A stretch of 64,000 nucleotides of DNA, taken from NCBI RefSeq assembly GCF_025118155.1, contig NW_026251387.1:1333501-1397500 (forward strand), given 5' to 3'. Below, one piece after another: positions 11,950 through 22,904 of the stretch (its first letter is position 1; each line of letters starts with the position of its first letter). The position numbers and the translations under genes were made by a program. This DNA is from Cokeromyces recurvatus. Lineage: Eukaryota; Mucoromycota; Mucoromycetes; Mucorales; Mucoraceae. A model generated the notes under the pieces. The model did not search any database. It was not told the DNA's origin and was given only the letters and a program-made list of their open reading frames with translations.

Positions 11950-12730
11950 TTTAGCAAAGTTACTTGATGAATAAAGTCTTCTATATGAACAATGAAAAGA
12001 AAGGGAAGATAAAGGCTTTTTTAATATTCGAGAACAATACATATTATATGGGGTTAAAGAAAAAAAAAAGTACAATCATACAATGAAATTTTTTGTTTGT
12101 AACACCTTATTTCATAATACTGACTTTAAAATTGTGTTTTTTTTTCACAACTGTTTTTTTTTAACTTGAGAACAAGACTATTGTCATAAAGAAAGAAATT
12201 TAGACACTCTGGACAAATATTACTGATGTCCAAATTGTCTTGATTTTACAGACGAGCCAAGTTTTCTGCCTGTAAATAATACCTAAGGTAATATACAAAA
12301 AGTTGTTTGAATTAAATGCTATTAGAATTGTTGGTCTTTGCTTTCTTAAAAAAAAAAAGGCATACCATCTTGATTTTCATGCTGATATGACGAAGGCTAT
12401 ATATCAAACTTTTTTTAGTGACGTTAATGCGTTGCTGCAAGAGTTAGTATATTTTCTCAAACATGTGTCCCCAAATCTTCAGGTTCTACAATGAAAGGTC
12501 TGCAACCCTTTCGTTTCAATGATAATTCAAGGCAGACAGAGGTCGAATAAAGAGGTGACCAACATCTTACTTAATGGAGGAAAAAAGTACAATAAAGCCA
12601 AAAGACTGAGTACAAGAAAGAACAAAAAGAAAAGAAAAGAAAAAAGAGACAAAAAGGATCCACAAATTATATATGATGATAAATGTAGAACTACACCAAG
12701 AAAGAAGCCGGAAAAATGGAAAAAAAAGCC
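11950..12730. other. Gene-poor stretch upstream of Fanzor relic
   Basis: Promoter side of GPD, then degenerate sequence. Short open frames at 12303-12494 and 12519-12782 (very Lys-rich) may be remnants of the N-terminal half of the Fanzor-like gene but carry no recognisable motif. A 10-bp sequence AATTTAGACA at 12197-12206 recurs inverted at 13170-13179. Confidence 0.4.
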
Positions 12731-13063
12731 AAACTCAAGCCTTCTTTTTGTGTACCTCTCGTTGTGTTTGGTGATAGGATGAATAATCCGGATGTGATTA
12801 GGACAAAAGGTTAGATGTCAAGTGCCACAGCAATACTTGAGAGAGAAATCAATCTTAGATCAAGAACTACATTTCGATCTATTATTGTCAGCATTAACAA
12901 AGCTAAAACCTCAAAAGTATGTAACTCTTGTAAGGAAACAAGCCTGAAGGTAACAAAGCTTCTGAATGATAAATATATCAAAAGTGTTCTAGATTGCAAA
13001 AACTGTCGTATACTTTGGAATAGAGATATCAATGCAAGCAAAAATATGTTAGGCATTTTGTAG
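12731..13063 (+). pseudogene. Fanzor / TnpB-like RNA-guided nuclease, C-terminal relic
   Basis: One frame runs from VPLVVFGDRMNNPDV (about 12749) through an in-frame TAG at 12812 into an ORF 12815-13063. That ORF holds KTSKVCNSC, then VLDCKNCRILWNRDINASKNML: two CxxC pairs of a zinc ribbon inside a RuvC-like nuclease, then the RuvC-III aspartate in RDxNAS. This is the diagnostic C-terminus of fungal Fanzor proteins (IS605 OrfB/TnpB relatives). Intact relatives as I remember them have an acidic DE pair just before the TSK-C; here it reads NKAK, so a catalytic glutamate is probably lost. The stop, missing N-terminus and lost residue indicate a dead copy. Confidence 0.75.
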
Positions 13064-13218
13064 TCTATTTGGGGAAAAAAAAAAGGAAGACCTGCTGTCT
13101 TTTGGAGAGAAATCACCGTAGAGGAAACGGTTTCGCTAGCAATAGTGATTTAGATATCTACAGGTAATTTGTCTAAATTATAATACGCACTTGTTCAAAA
13201 ACTAACAGTAATTGTCTC

Positions 13219-13533
13219 CAGTGAAGTTATTTGGATGTATTGGTCACTTAAAATATTCAATCCCGAGAGTATCTTTCATCTGGTGTTTTCACGTCTCTCG
13301 TTAAATAAAACTGTGAAAGGAAGCACATAATGATCAACCTCCACGATTGGTTGCTTCTGGAAACAGTAGTCTTTTTTTTATTATTATATAAAAGAAAGCT
13401 ACTGGCTAATTGGATCATTACCCCTTTTTTATTATTAATTATAAATGAAAAAAAAAAACTTTTATGTAATAACGACTTGTAGAAGATGATCCAATACTAA
13501 CTAAATGAGCTTTGTAGTTGCTTATGTACTTTA
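13219..13533 (+). repeat. 315-bp dispersed repeat, copy A
   Basis: From CAGTGAAGTTATTTGG to about TTATGTACT, this segment recurs inverted at 28873-29187 with roughly 95 percent identity by eye; differences are single bases and A/T-run lengths. It contains the 10-bp inverted repeat ATTGGATCAT (13409-13418) / ATGATCCAAT (13486-13495), able to close a hairpin. It begins about 155 bp after the Fanzor relic stop. Non-coding by inspection; probably a MITE or an element end. Confidence 0.8.
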
Positions 13534-13539
13534 TTTGTT

Positions 13540-14260
13540 ATTAATAAGTCTACAGTTTAATATTTTTGGTAACAAAAAGGGATTATTATGAAGCATAGGA
13601 CGCTTTCCATAATCTCGTATTTCAGAACTTCTTACTTTTAAATGAAGAAAGAAGGTTAGTAGTAATATAGAAATGATAACGCTTGCTTTCTTAAGACAAT
13701 ATTGGCTTTAAACGATCTCCTTAAATAGTTAAAATTGTGTATATATTCAATAGGGCTAAAGCCGTTAGAGTCTTGAGTAGATCAGTATTTAAATGGCTTT
13801 ATATTTACTTTTGTGTAATCATATTGGCTTAATGAATACAGTCCAACAGTAATTAAAATTCTAAGTCTCTATCTTTTAAAATAATGATAATAGATAAATA
13901 TATGTCTCAGCTGAAAAAAATAAGAGTATGTATTAGGGACTGTTCATATCTTTTATTTTTGTTTTTTTGTACACAATTCGGAATTTGAAATAACTGTAAG
14001 TTGTAGCCATTTTATATGATTTGCAAGAAGCATACTTTTAAAATGAAAGGACATTATTTTACGACAAAGTCAGCATATTTTGATTTATACACAGAAGACT
14101 TTTTATTTCAAAGAAAAAAAATATCTAACAATAAAGAAAAAAAAAAGAAGATATTACACGTACTTATCTAATGACACACACAAGAAAAAAAAAATAATAG
14201 CATGGAAGGAGGGGAAAAGGACAAAGATTACATATCATAAATAATTGTGTATATCTTTTT
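13540..14260. other. Intergenic, no gene seen
   Basis: AT-rich DNA between repeat copy A and the bL12m stop. No ORF with coding character on either strand; A-runs at about 14113-14195 flank the 3' end of the bL12m gene. Confidence 0.5.
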
Positions 14261-14837
14261 TTATTCCATAATGACAGTGGCACCAAGGGCTTCGAGAGCC
14301 TTCTTTAATTTTTCAGCATCTTCTTTTGGAATATTTTCTTTAAGGACCTTGGGTACACTTTCTACAAACTTCTTGGCCTCAACTAAACTTAATCCTGCTA
14401 GGTTCTTTACTTCACGAATAACTTTTGCTTTAGCAGAAGCATCCACCTTTTCGATCTTTACATTAAATTCAGTCTTCTCAGCAGGCTTTTCTTCTTCAGC
14501 TGCAGCGGGTGCACCATTGTTAGCACCACCACCAACAGGCATTGCAACAGGCATAGCAATATCTTGAATATTCAATCTGGTCTATTATATAAAAGGATTA
14601 TTTATAAATAGATTCTTCTTCTTCCCGCCTCACCCACACTAGCTCTTATTTTTTTTTTTGTTTAATATAAATTACCTTTAACTGAGATACAAGTTCAGAA
14701 GTCTGTAATAATGTTAAACCTTCAATTTGATCAACAATAGCAGCAATTTTGGGGTCAACAGTAGTAGATGAACCAGGGGTAGGAAGAGGTTCAGTTGTAT
14801 ACCAACGTCTAGTACACATAGGCACAGCACTTGCCAT
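14261..14837 (-). CDS. MRPL12: Mitochondrial ribosomal protein bL12m (L7/L12)
   Basis: Two coding exons, complement(join(14261..14581,14676..14837)), give 160 aa. MCTRRWYTTEP near the start looks like a matrix-targeting sequence. Residues ~30-60 (DPKIAAIVDQIEGLTLLQTSELVSQLK) are the L12 dimerisation helix region, then an Ala/Gly hinge, then the globular C-terminal domain (EFNVKIEKVDASAKAKVIREV ... LGATVIME). The chosen start is the first ATG, directly after a TAG acceptor; the frame stays open in an upstream exon (about 14950-15030) that reads AAKQSVR into this ATG, so a longer presequence with an undetected start is possible. Confidence 0.93.
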
Positions 14838-15405
14838 ACTATTTTATAATAATCATAATAAATACATATGAATCAGTTTAGACTATTCTCTCTGTAAATA
14901 CACATATATTATTTTGGCGCATTTATAAAATCTGAAAGTTGAATCTTACCGAACTGATTGTTTAGCAGCAATGGAGCTGGTTGCTATCAACTTGGAAGAA
15001 AAACGAAGCTAATGTACAATAGTATAAAGTCAGTGTGTGTGTGTGTGTGTGAATATATGTACACGTTTTATTATAATATGAACTCTCTATATTTAATGCC
15101 ATTGTTCGAGATGGATGGACAATTAATAGTTACCATTTTATAAATTTATATGTAAGTGTATGTGGGCGTATAGGAAGAAAAAAAAAAGTGAAGGGGTAAA
15201 AGGAGGTGGGGGTGTCAAAAAAAAAAGGGAAAAAAGACGGGGATGCCCCGACAACAGAACAAGACTTTAAACAAAGTATATTACCGGAAGAAATGTATAG
15301 AAGTCACAATTGACACACAGCAGTAAGAATTTGAATTTATAAATATAAGGTATCTCGTTTATTTTTGTATGATTATTATATGCAGCATGATGTTAAATGT
15401 TATTA
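14838..15405. other. Intergenic between bL12m and NOT3
   Basis: Contains the probable non-coding or leader exon of bL12m (ending with the GTAAG donor at about 14950), a GT microsatellite at 15032-15051 and A/G-rich tracts at 15175-15240. No separate gene. Confidence 0.45.
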
Positions 15406-17515
15406 TTAAGCTTCTTCAAGGAAACGATAATCAAACCTTTTTTTTTAAAAAAAAAATTAAGTCATTTTCTATGCATATATAAAGTGCTATTTATATGTAT
15501 TTACCTGAAATCTGTTTTCTTGCGTTGACACCAAGCACCCTCATAGTCAAAATACACATATGTACCTTGTTCATAATCTTCTGTAATAACCTTAGGCTCT
15601 TCATGACGTTGAAACCAAGTTAAATACTTTCTATGAAATCTCCAGGATTGTTTCTTTAATTCTTTCGCAGCTAAATATCTACAGAATGCTCAGTATGAGT
15701 GTTTCATGCTCATATAATATTAAATTAACTTACTGTTGATAAGTTCCTTGCTGATAATAGAAAATAAAGAAAAGCGTATCCATATCAAACTTATCAAACA
15801 AAACTGGATTATCGAATATAAGTAAAGGCTGTTGTGGATAATAATTAGGTGTATTATATGGGTTACGAGGTTGATATATCTTTGGTCTTTCTGAATCAAT
15901 CAAGTCAGGCACATGTTGTAAACTAGCGCTTAACATTTTATTTGTATATTGAATATCATTTTTATGATTGCTCTTTATAGATTCAAATGAGGCAGCCAAA
16001 TCAGCAAGTGAATTAGGTAAGTTAAAGTTATTTATATTGCTATTGCTGTCAGTACTGTCTTCCTTCTTTTCGGTTATGGCTGATTTGTTAGTATGCTGCT
16101 CAATAATCTTGGGAGGTTCATTCCAAGCTGACACAATATTGGGCTTTGAATCATCTAATTATAACTGTATTACATCCATATTCTTCCATATATGTATGTA
16201 TATAGATATATACTACCTTTGCTATCCTTTGTTTCGTTATTAACAGTATTATTTGGCGATGATACTACTGCTTGTGCATATTTCAAGGAAGGTGTAGAAG
16301 TAATTTCTTGCTTCTTAATGGGTGTAATCTTAATAGCATTTGACTCGTCTTCTTGATGTACTTTTATTTATTTATTTATTTTTTTAAGAAGAAGAAAATG
16401 CATATTTAACATTTGTATAATATATAATGTATCAGCTTACCTGATTTAGGACTTGATTTAGCACTTGCTTTTCTGGGGCTTGGAATAGGCGTCGATATCG
16501 AAGAAGACTGTTCCTAAAATACAAAAAATAAACATGGAAGGTAAACATATCAATAAGATGATAATAACTCTTACATTTCTTTGATCCTCTTGTTGTTCAT
16601 TATCCGAATCATTTTTACCTAATAATTTGTATAAAGTTATGCATATAAAATTTAAAAAACATATTGACTATACTAATCTTACCATGAAACTCATCTGTTC
16701 TAATAATATATAATTCTTCTTCTTTTTCTAAATCTAAATCATCATATAAACCTTCATCCTCTTCAAAATCAGGTTCCTGATTACAGTCAACATAATATTG
16801 AATCGTATCTTTTAATTCATTAATACGTTCTGGTTCAAGATGATCATTTTCTAGCAATCTCAAAATCAATTCCAATCGATTAATATGATATTTATTACGC
16901 TCAATGTGATGCTCTAATTCACTTAAACGTTCAGCACGTTGATGGTCAGCTTTTTTATTACTACGTTTAGAACTACTGCTTTCTAATTGTTCAATTTCAA
17001 ATTCAATAGTCTCAATTTGTCTTGATAGTTCATCAACAGCGTTAGTAATAAATTCACATACGTCCGCTTTTTCTTTATCCTTAGGATCTAATCGTTCCTT
17101 TTGAAGTAATCCTTCTTTTGAATAAGCTTTTGTTTTCATCTCCCTTTCTATTTGTTTGAATTGCTCCATCTGTGATTCAATCAATTTTCGATTTTCCAAA
17201 AGTGCTCGTTTATCCTTAATGTCATTATTCGCTAACCAAGTCTTTATTTGGTCTCTAAGTCTTTGTAATTTTTTAATTTCCTTTTTCAAATCTTGCTCGT
17301 ATTTATCCTTTTGATTGGAATTACTTGCAGACTGAATTTTATCAAATATCATCTCAAACGTTTCAACTCCTTCAGCAACTTTCTTTAATAATCTATCGAT
17401 TTCAGCTATATCGTTTTATTTTATTTTTAAGTTGAATTAACTATTAATTTACTTTGCTTAACTAAATACAAAAATTATTTTTTTTTCTTTTACATTGTAG
17501 CTTTTTCATGGACAT
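15406..17515 (-). CDS. NOT3: CCR4-NOT complex subunit NOT3/NOT5
   Basis: Eight exons, complement(join(15406..15436,15505..15678,15734..16154,16217..16360,16441..16513,16575..16618,16683..17405,17494..17515)), give 543 aa with every phase closing. Residues ~8-230 are the NOT3 N-terminal coiled-coil domain ([45 protein letters not shown]). A low-complexity Ser/Pro middle follows, then the NOT box: [57 protein letters not shown]. It works in mRNA deadenylation and codon-optimality decay. Shorter than yeast Not3 (836 aa) mainly in the linker. Head-to-head with eRF3. Confidence 0.95.
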
Positions 17516-17545
17516 TTTTGATTTTGTTTTTTTTAATAAGTTTTG

Positions 17546-17587
<42 letters not shown>

Positions 17588-17781
17588 ATTAATTTTGCTT
17601 ATTTTTTTTAGGTACATATTGCACGTGAATAATAGTAAAGTCACGTGACTTATGACGTTTTTGTATGATTTTATTTGAAAGATTTTTTTTTTTCAAGTCT
17701 AGTGCAGTGAAAAAAAAAAAGAAACCCGAGATAATAGATTTTTGCTTTTCTTTACTTTTAGTTGATCAAGTTTAAGGAATC
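17516..17781. promoter_or_regulatory. NOT3/SUP35 divergent promoter
   Basis: 266 bp between two start codons. Holds a ~35-nt A tract (17550-17584), GCACGTGA at 17621-17628, TCACGTGA at 17641-17648 and TGACGT at 17653-17658. The E-box pair lies about 110-160 bp from both starts, so it could serve both genes. Confidence 0.55.
17641..17648. promoter_or_regulatory. TCACGTGA palindrome (E-box)
   Basis: Perfect 8-bp palindrome, 126 bp from the NOT3 start and 134 bp from the SUP35 start. CACGTG is bound by bHLH factors such as Cbf1; the actual factor here is unknown. Confidence 0.55.
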
Positions 17782-17919
17782 ATGAGTCAAGATACTACCA
17801 ATTCATTTTCTAAAATGTCTTTAAACCCTGCAGCTGCTGAATGGAAGCCTAATATGAACGCAAGGGTTTTCGTTCCTTCTTTTGCTCAGCCTGCTTCTGC
17901 ACCTGCTCCTGCTGCATCA

Positions 17920-17951
<32 letters not shown>

Positions 17952-19967
17952 AAGCAAAATTTTATATTTTATTTGTTTTTAACAATTACCGTTGAATTTT
18001 ATTATATTAAACAAAATTCCTTTTTTTTTTCTTGAATTGATTCTAGCTCCTGCTGCTCCAAAGGTAGTTAAGCTTCCTGAATCTAAACCTGCTGGTAAAA
18101 ATATAATCTTTAAAATTACAAGTTTTTTTTTTTTATTTTTTTATTTTTGCTAATTTTGTTTTATCATACGATTATATAGCTCCTGCTCCTGTAGCTCAAG
18201 CTCCTCAACCTAAAGTCGAAGCACCTAAGCCTAAAGCAGCTACTCCAGTCTCTGCTCCTACTAAGCCTAAGGCTGCTCCTGCTCCCGCTCCTGCTGCTCC
18301 CAAGAAGGTTGAACCTGTTGTTCAAGAAGAAGAAGAAGACGATGTTGATGAAGAAGTTGCTGCTGATTTATTCGGCAAAGAGCATCTTAATGTTGTCTTT
18401 ATGGGTCACGTCGGTAAAGTTTTTATTATTATTATTATCACTGTAAATAGATTTTGATATATGATCTGGTGGCTTATACTATTATATCTGTAGATGCCGG
18501 TAAATCAACTATGGGTGGTAATATCCTTTACTTGACTGGTATGGTTGATAAGCGTACTTTAGAAAAGTATGAAAAGGAAGCCAAGGAAGCTGGTAGAGAA
18601 TCATGGTATCTTTCTTGGGCTTTGGATACTAACACAGAAGAAAGAGCTAAGGTAAAATAAGAGAAAATAATAATAATTATGAAAAAAAAAACTTTATATT
18701 CATTTTATTGTTATGATAAGGGTAAAACCGTTGAAACTGGTAGAGCTTACTTTGAAACTGATAAGCGTCGTTATACTATTTTGGATGCTCCTGGCCACAA
18801 GAACTTTGTTCCTAGTATGATTCAAGGTGCTTCTCAAGCTGATATTGGTGTTCTTGTCATTTCTGCCCGTAAGGGTGAATTTGAAACTGGTTTTGAACGT
18901 GGTGGTCAAACTCGTGAACACACCATGTTGGCCAAAACTTCTGGTATTAACAAGATGGTTGTTGCTGTTAATAAGATGGATGATCCTACTGTTAATTGGG
19001 ATAAGTCAAGATATGATGAAATCCTTACTAAATTGACTCCTTTCTTAAAGCAAACCGGTTTCAACCCTAAGACTGATATTCACTTTATGCCTTTGTCTGG
19101 TTTTACAGGTGCTAATATTAAGGAATGTGATCGTAAGGCTTGTCCTTGGTATGATGGTCCTTCTCTTCTTCAATATTTGGATGATTTCAAGACTGCAAGC
19201 AGAAAGTTGAATGCTCCCCTTATGATTCCTATTACTGAAAAATATAAGGTATTTATAGAGAATACATACATATATATATACTATGGATAACAACTAAAAT
19301 ATGTTAAATTCTATTTAGGATATGGGTACTATTGTTGTCGGTAAGATTGAAGCTGGCCATATTAAGAAGGGACAACAAGTGATGGTTATGCCTAACAAGG
19401 TAATTAGAAAATATATATATTATCTAATTTGACGTGAAGGGATAACTCATTAATTTTGGGGGGGGGTTTTTTTTATAGCAAATGACTGAAGTTACAGCCA
19501 TTTATAATGAAACTGAAGAAGAAATTGAACATGCTGTTTGCGGTGATAATATTAGAATGCGTTTGAAGGGCGTTGAAGAAGACGAAATTATGCCTGGTTT
19601 CGTTCTTTGTAGTAAGAAGGCACCCGTTAGAACAACCACTGTCTTTGATGCTCAGCTTGCCATTCTTGATCACAAGAATATTATTTGTGCTGGTTACACT
19701 GCCGTTTTGCACATTCACGCTGCTGCTGAAGAAATTACTCTCTCTGCTCTTCTACACTTGATTGATAAGAAGACTGGTAAGAAGACCAAGAGACCTCCTC
19801 AATTCGTCAAGCAAGGTCAAAAGGTTATCGCCCGAATTGAAACAGCCGGCCCCATTTGTATTGAAACATTCGATAAGCTTCCTCAATTGGGTCGTTTCAC
19901 TTTACGTGATGAAGGAAAGACAGTTGCCATTGGTAAAGTTACCAAGATCTTAGATAATTCTGAGTAA
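17782..19967 (+). CDS. SUP35: Translation termination factor eRF3 (Sup35/GSPT1)
   Basis: Seven exons, join(17782..17920,18047..18094,18180..18413,18494..18651,18721..19248,19319..19399,19479..19967), give 558 aa. The N-terminus carries a PAM2-like motif (SLNPAAAEWKPNMNARVF) that binds poly(A)-binding protein, then an Ala/Pro/Lys-rich linker and an acidic patch, not a Q/N prion domain. The GTPase domain shows GHVDAGKST (split by intron 3), DAPGHKNF and NKMD, followed by EF-Tu-like barrels 2 and 3 ending at LRDEGKTVAIGKVTKIL. It is the GTPase partner of eRF1 in stop-codon recognition. Intron 1 starts GTAAAA and runs straight into ~30 A. Confidence 0.96.
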
Positions 19968-20136
19968 GATAGAGCGCTTGCTTTTTTTTTTTTTCTTCCT
20001 ACTTTTCTTTTTTTTTGTTAGATAAACTTTTCATAAATCTGTATAACAACATTGCAAAATAAATAAATTGGATTTTCAGTTTAAATCTGCGTATTTTTTA
20101 CTGTTTTGTGTATGTTCAGAGTTCAGGCTTAAGAGC

Positions 20137-20179
<43 letters not shown>

Positions 20180-21408
20180 GTATAGTTAATAGAAATAAAC
20201 CGTCATTTATTACATAATAAAGAGGTTATTCAAATAAAACTAGTGTATTGTACTTTACAGCATAATGTTCATTATATAACATTCAGTTTTAATAGCGGTC
20301 ATTGTTAGAGTATTCGAGCGCTAAAAATAATTATATACATTTTATTATGTAATAATAAGGATTCAATAGGTTTATGACTGTTATATTCAATTACATAATT
20401 ATTTATACAAGTCATACATATTATATATACATCCATAATGTTGAATATTGTTAGAGGGAATATTCACTGTGAATTAATATTAACGCGTTGCTTATCCCAA
20501 AGACAATAATTGGGTATATTTTTAATAACAGCAACAGCTCAGGCAGAAATATGCATACTGCATGCAGAATTATTCGAAGACAATATTTGTGCATAAAGGC
20601 TTTATTATAGCAGTATTCACTTATCTTAATCACACTCCTATAAATATCACTTATCTTGCAAAACATATAAATAGCCCTCGTCATTTTTCCATATTATTTT
20701 CTTGTATTGTTTTTTTTTCAATAAAACTATACCGAGTTTTCACAGACTTGTCTTTTCTTTTTTCTCTTTCCTTATCTTTTGAACTCAAAACATCTATAAT
20801 AACTCTTAGTAATCGTTCTATAATTGTATTATCAAATACAATTTGTTATATTTTTCATCTTCTTATTACTCATCATCCTTATCCATAAAATATATAAATA
20901 CTCTTACATTATTAACCCTTATTTTGTATATAAAATAACATAACAAAACGATACTTGAAACAAGAATTATAATTCAATTTTATCTTGATAAACTTATTGA
21001 CAAGTCTCAACGTACTTCTTCTGCTCATTTCCTTTTATTTCTCTTTTATTCCTTTTATCTATATTTTTTATTCTTAAACTTACCTAAACCACAACACAAG
21101 ATCTTAAAAGATAAACCGTAAGTTTTCAAAATCACGGAATTTCATTGTACTTATTGCTTTTGTTGTATACTGTTCTAGATATCGGTTTCTACATTTTGCT
21201 ACAAGGGAGAATGCATGCAGATTCTTCCAGCGATATGGAAATAAAAAGCTTGATGAAGGAAAAAACACGAGGGTATTGACATCCATTGATTGGAACAAAA
21301 GGCCAATCTCTTATGAAATCCCTTTAAACACACCAGTATCAAATCCACCACCAACATCTAACCCACAACCAGTATTGAAACCCGTCAGAAATCATAGTCA
21401 CGCCCACC
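19968..21408. other. Intergenic; possible 5' leader with intron
   Basis: Contains a 40-nt A tract (20138-20177). From about 20945 an open frame without any ATG runs through a well-formed intron (GTAAGT at about 21119 to TTCTAG ending 21178) and ends at a TAA about 21423-21425, overlapping the small ORF at 21409. It may be the 5' leader of that ORF. Confidence 0.35.
20138..20177. repeat. A homopolymer, ~40 nt
   Basis: Uninterrupted A run just downstream of the eRF3 3' end. Confidence 0.9.
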
Positions 21409-21564
21409 ATGTCAAGCGACAATAAAGTTAAAATCATCTTGCTGGAAGCAGATATTGATGATTTAGAAAGTAAAATTCACGAGCATGAGGCAGCCATACA
21501 CTGTTTACGAGCAGAAATTCGTTCGAAAGAAGGCCAAATCAAACGACGTAGAATAAACTACTGA
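21409..21564 (+). CDS. Small putative coiled-coil protein, 51 aa
   Basis: ATG sits in a strong context (CGCCCACCATGTC). The protein is charged and heptad-like: KVKIILLEADIDDLESKI, then HEHEAAIHCLRAEIRSKEGQ and a basic end IKRRRINY. No family recognised. An upstream spliced leader (intron about 21119-21178) supports a transcript, but an overlapping frame upstream (PVSNPPPTSNPQPVLKPV... ending near 21425) is equally open, so which frame is translated is unclear. Confidence 0.4.
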   Translation: MSSDNKVKIILLEADIDDLESKIHEHEAAIHCLRAEIRSKEGQIKRRRINY

Positions 21565-22904
21565 GCCAACAACTTTCTATCAACATATATGCCTTAAGTG
21601 CTCTCATTTCACTCTTATGTTCAAATAAATATATATATATGTATATATATATATATATGTGTGTGTGTGTATGTGTGTACATGTTTTAGGATTACTTTTA
21701 AAATGGATATAAAAAAAAAACGTTTTTATAAAACGTTAAACAGTCTTTGCATATCAACTAGTTGTGTTTTAAAATTTTACTTGTCTTGTTGTTTTAGTAG
21801 TGAACTCACTGTACCCATCATTGTTAACCATGAAGATTCCTAACTTAATCATTTACATTTTTGTTTAATATACATCAAATTAGCTATACTCATCTGGAGC
21901 ATGTAATGTTAGTTGGTTACAGTTATATGAGAAATATTTTCAGATCTTGCTTATCAGAAAGATCTTAAATGGCTTTTTTTTATTCAAACAATCTTCTAAG
22001 CACGAATGGGAATGCTTGGCAAAACCATAAAGATGAATCTGAGGAACCTGGCTACACGCTTCAGTGATACAGTCTTGCAGAGCTTTTTCCTCGAGAATCT
22101 GATTGTCTCATGAGCTTACTCTTAACAGCTGACTAGAATTGTTCTATAGGATTTAATTCAGGGGAATAAGGTGGCAAGTACACGCATTTGTATCCTCGAT
22201 TTGCAGAAAAAAAAACATTCAATAAAAAATACTTTTATACGAAGAATGGACCTATATCACATCTTCCGTAACATTGGTATATAAAACAATTCAGTTCCGC
22301 ATAACACTCGGTATGTAAATTATAGAACAAAAGAAAGATAATTAGTAATGCATTAGGGTGTTTCTCAAGCAATGGACAAAAGATAAAAGCTGTCCAAACA
22401 GTTACCCTATTATAAACGACAAATCATTCAATGTTATAATAAAACTTCATTCTACTAATTGCTTTGAAGTCAAGAAATAAATATCATTATTTAGATCAAT
22501 TTGATTTAACTTATTGTAACATTTCAAAAGGACAAAGCTTCTAGACATCAAGGAACAATCATTTTTGGCTTAGTGCCATCCATTTTTTTGGTTACGGACA
22601 TTCAATTTTCTCAAAGTGACAAATTTTACCGTTCTCACTGTAAATAAGAAGCAAGCTTCATGGTTACAAGTAATTGAAATTGGTACACTTAAAAAAAATG
22701 ATTTAACGTGCAAGTATAAATTATAAAAAGAAAGGAAGCGTATAATTTTATGTGTTTTATTATATAAAAGCTATCTTTGCATTCTTTAGACGACTAGAGT
22801 AAATAATAAACTGTGTATCATATATTATAAAAATATATAAATTTGTATACAAATATATATATAAAAAAAAAGATCTCTATTTGAAATATTAACACAAAAA
22901 TTAT
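21565..22904. other. Gene-poor stretch with transposase relic
   Basis: Apart from TA/TG microsatellite at 21628-21680 and the transposase relic near 22010-22220, I see no gene. Sequence 22220-22620 on the minus strand may be the rest of the decayed transposon but carries no motif I can name. Confidence 0.45.
22010..22220 (-). pseudogene. Tc1/mariner-type transposase relic (C-terminus)
   Basis: On the minus strand 22200-22120 reads YLPPYSPELNPIEQF followed by a stop and SAVKSKL; the family motif is LPPYSPxLNPIExxWxxxK, so the tryptophan codon has become TAG. Downstream the frame shifts and continues as EEKALQDCITEAC...HLYGFAKHS. The upstream DDE domain is not readable. A dead DDE_3 element. 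Confidence 0.75.
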
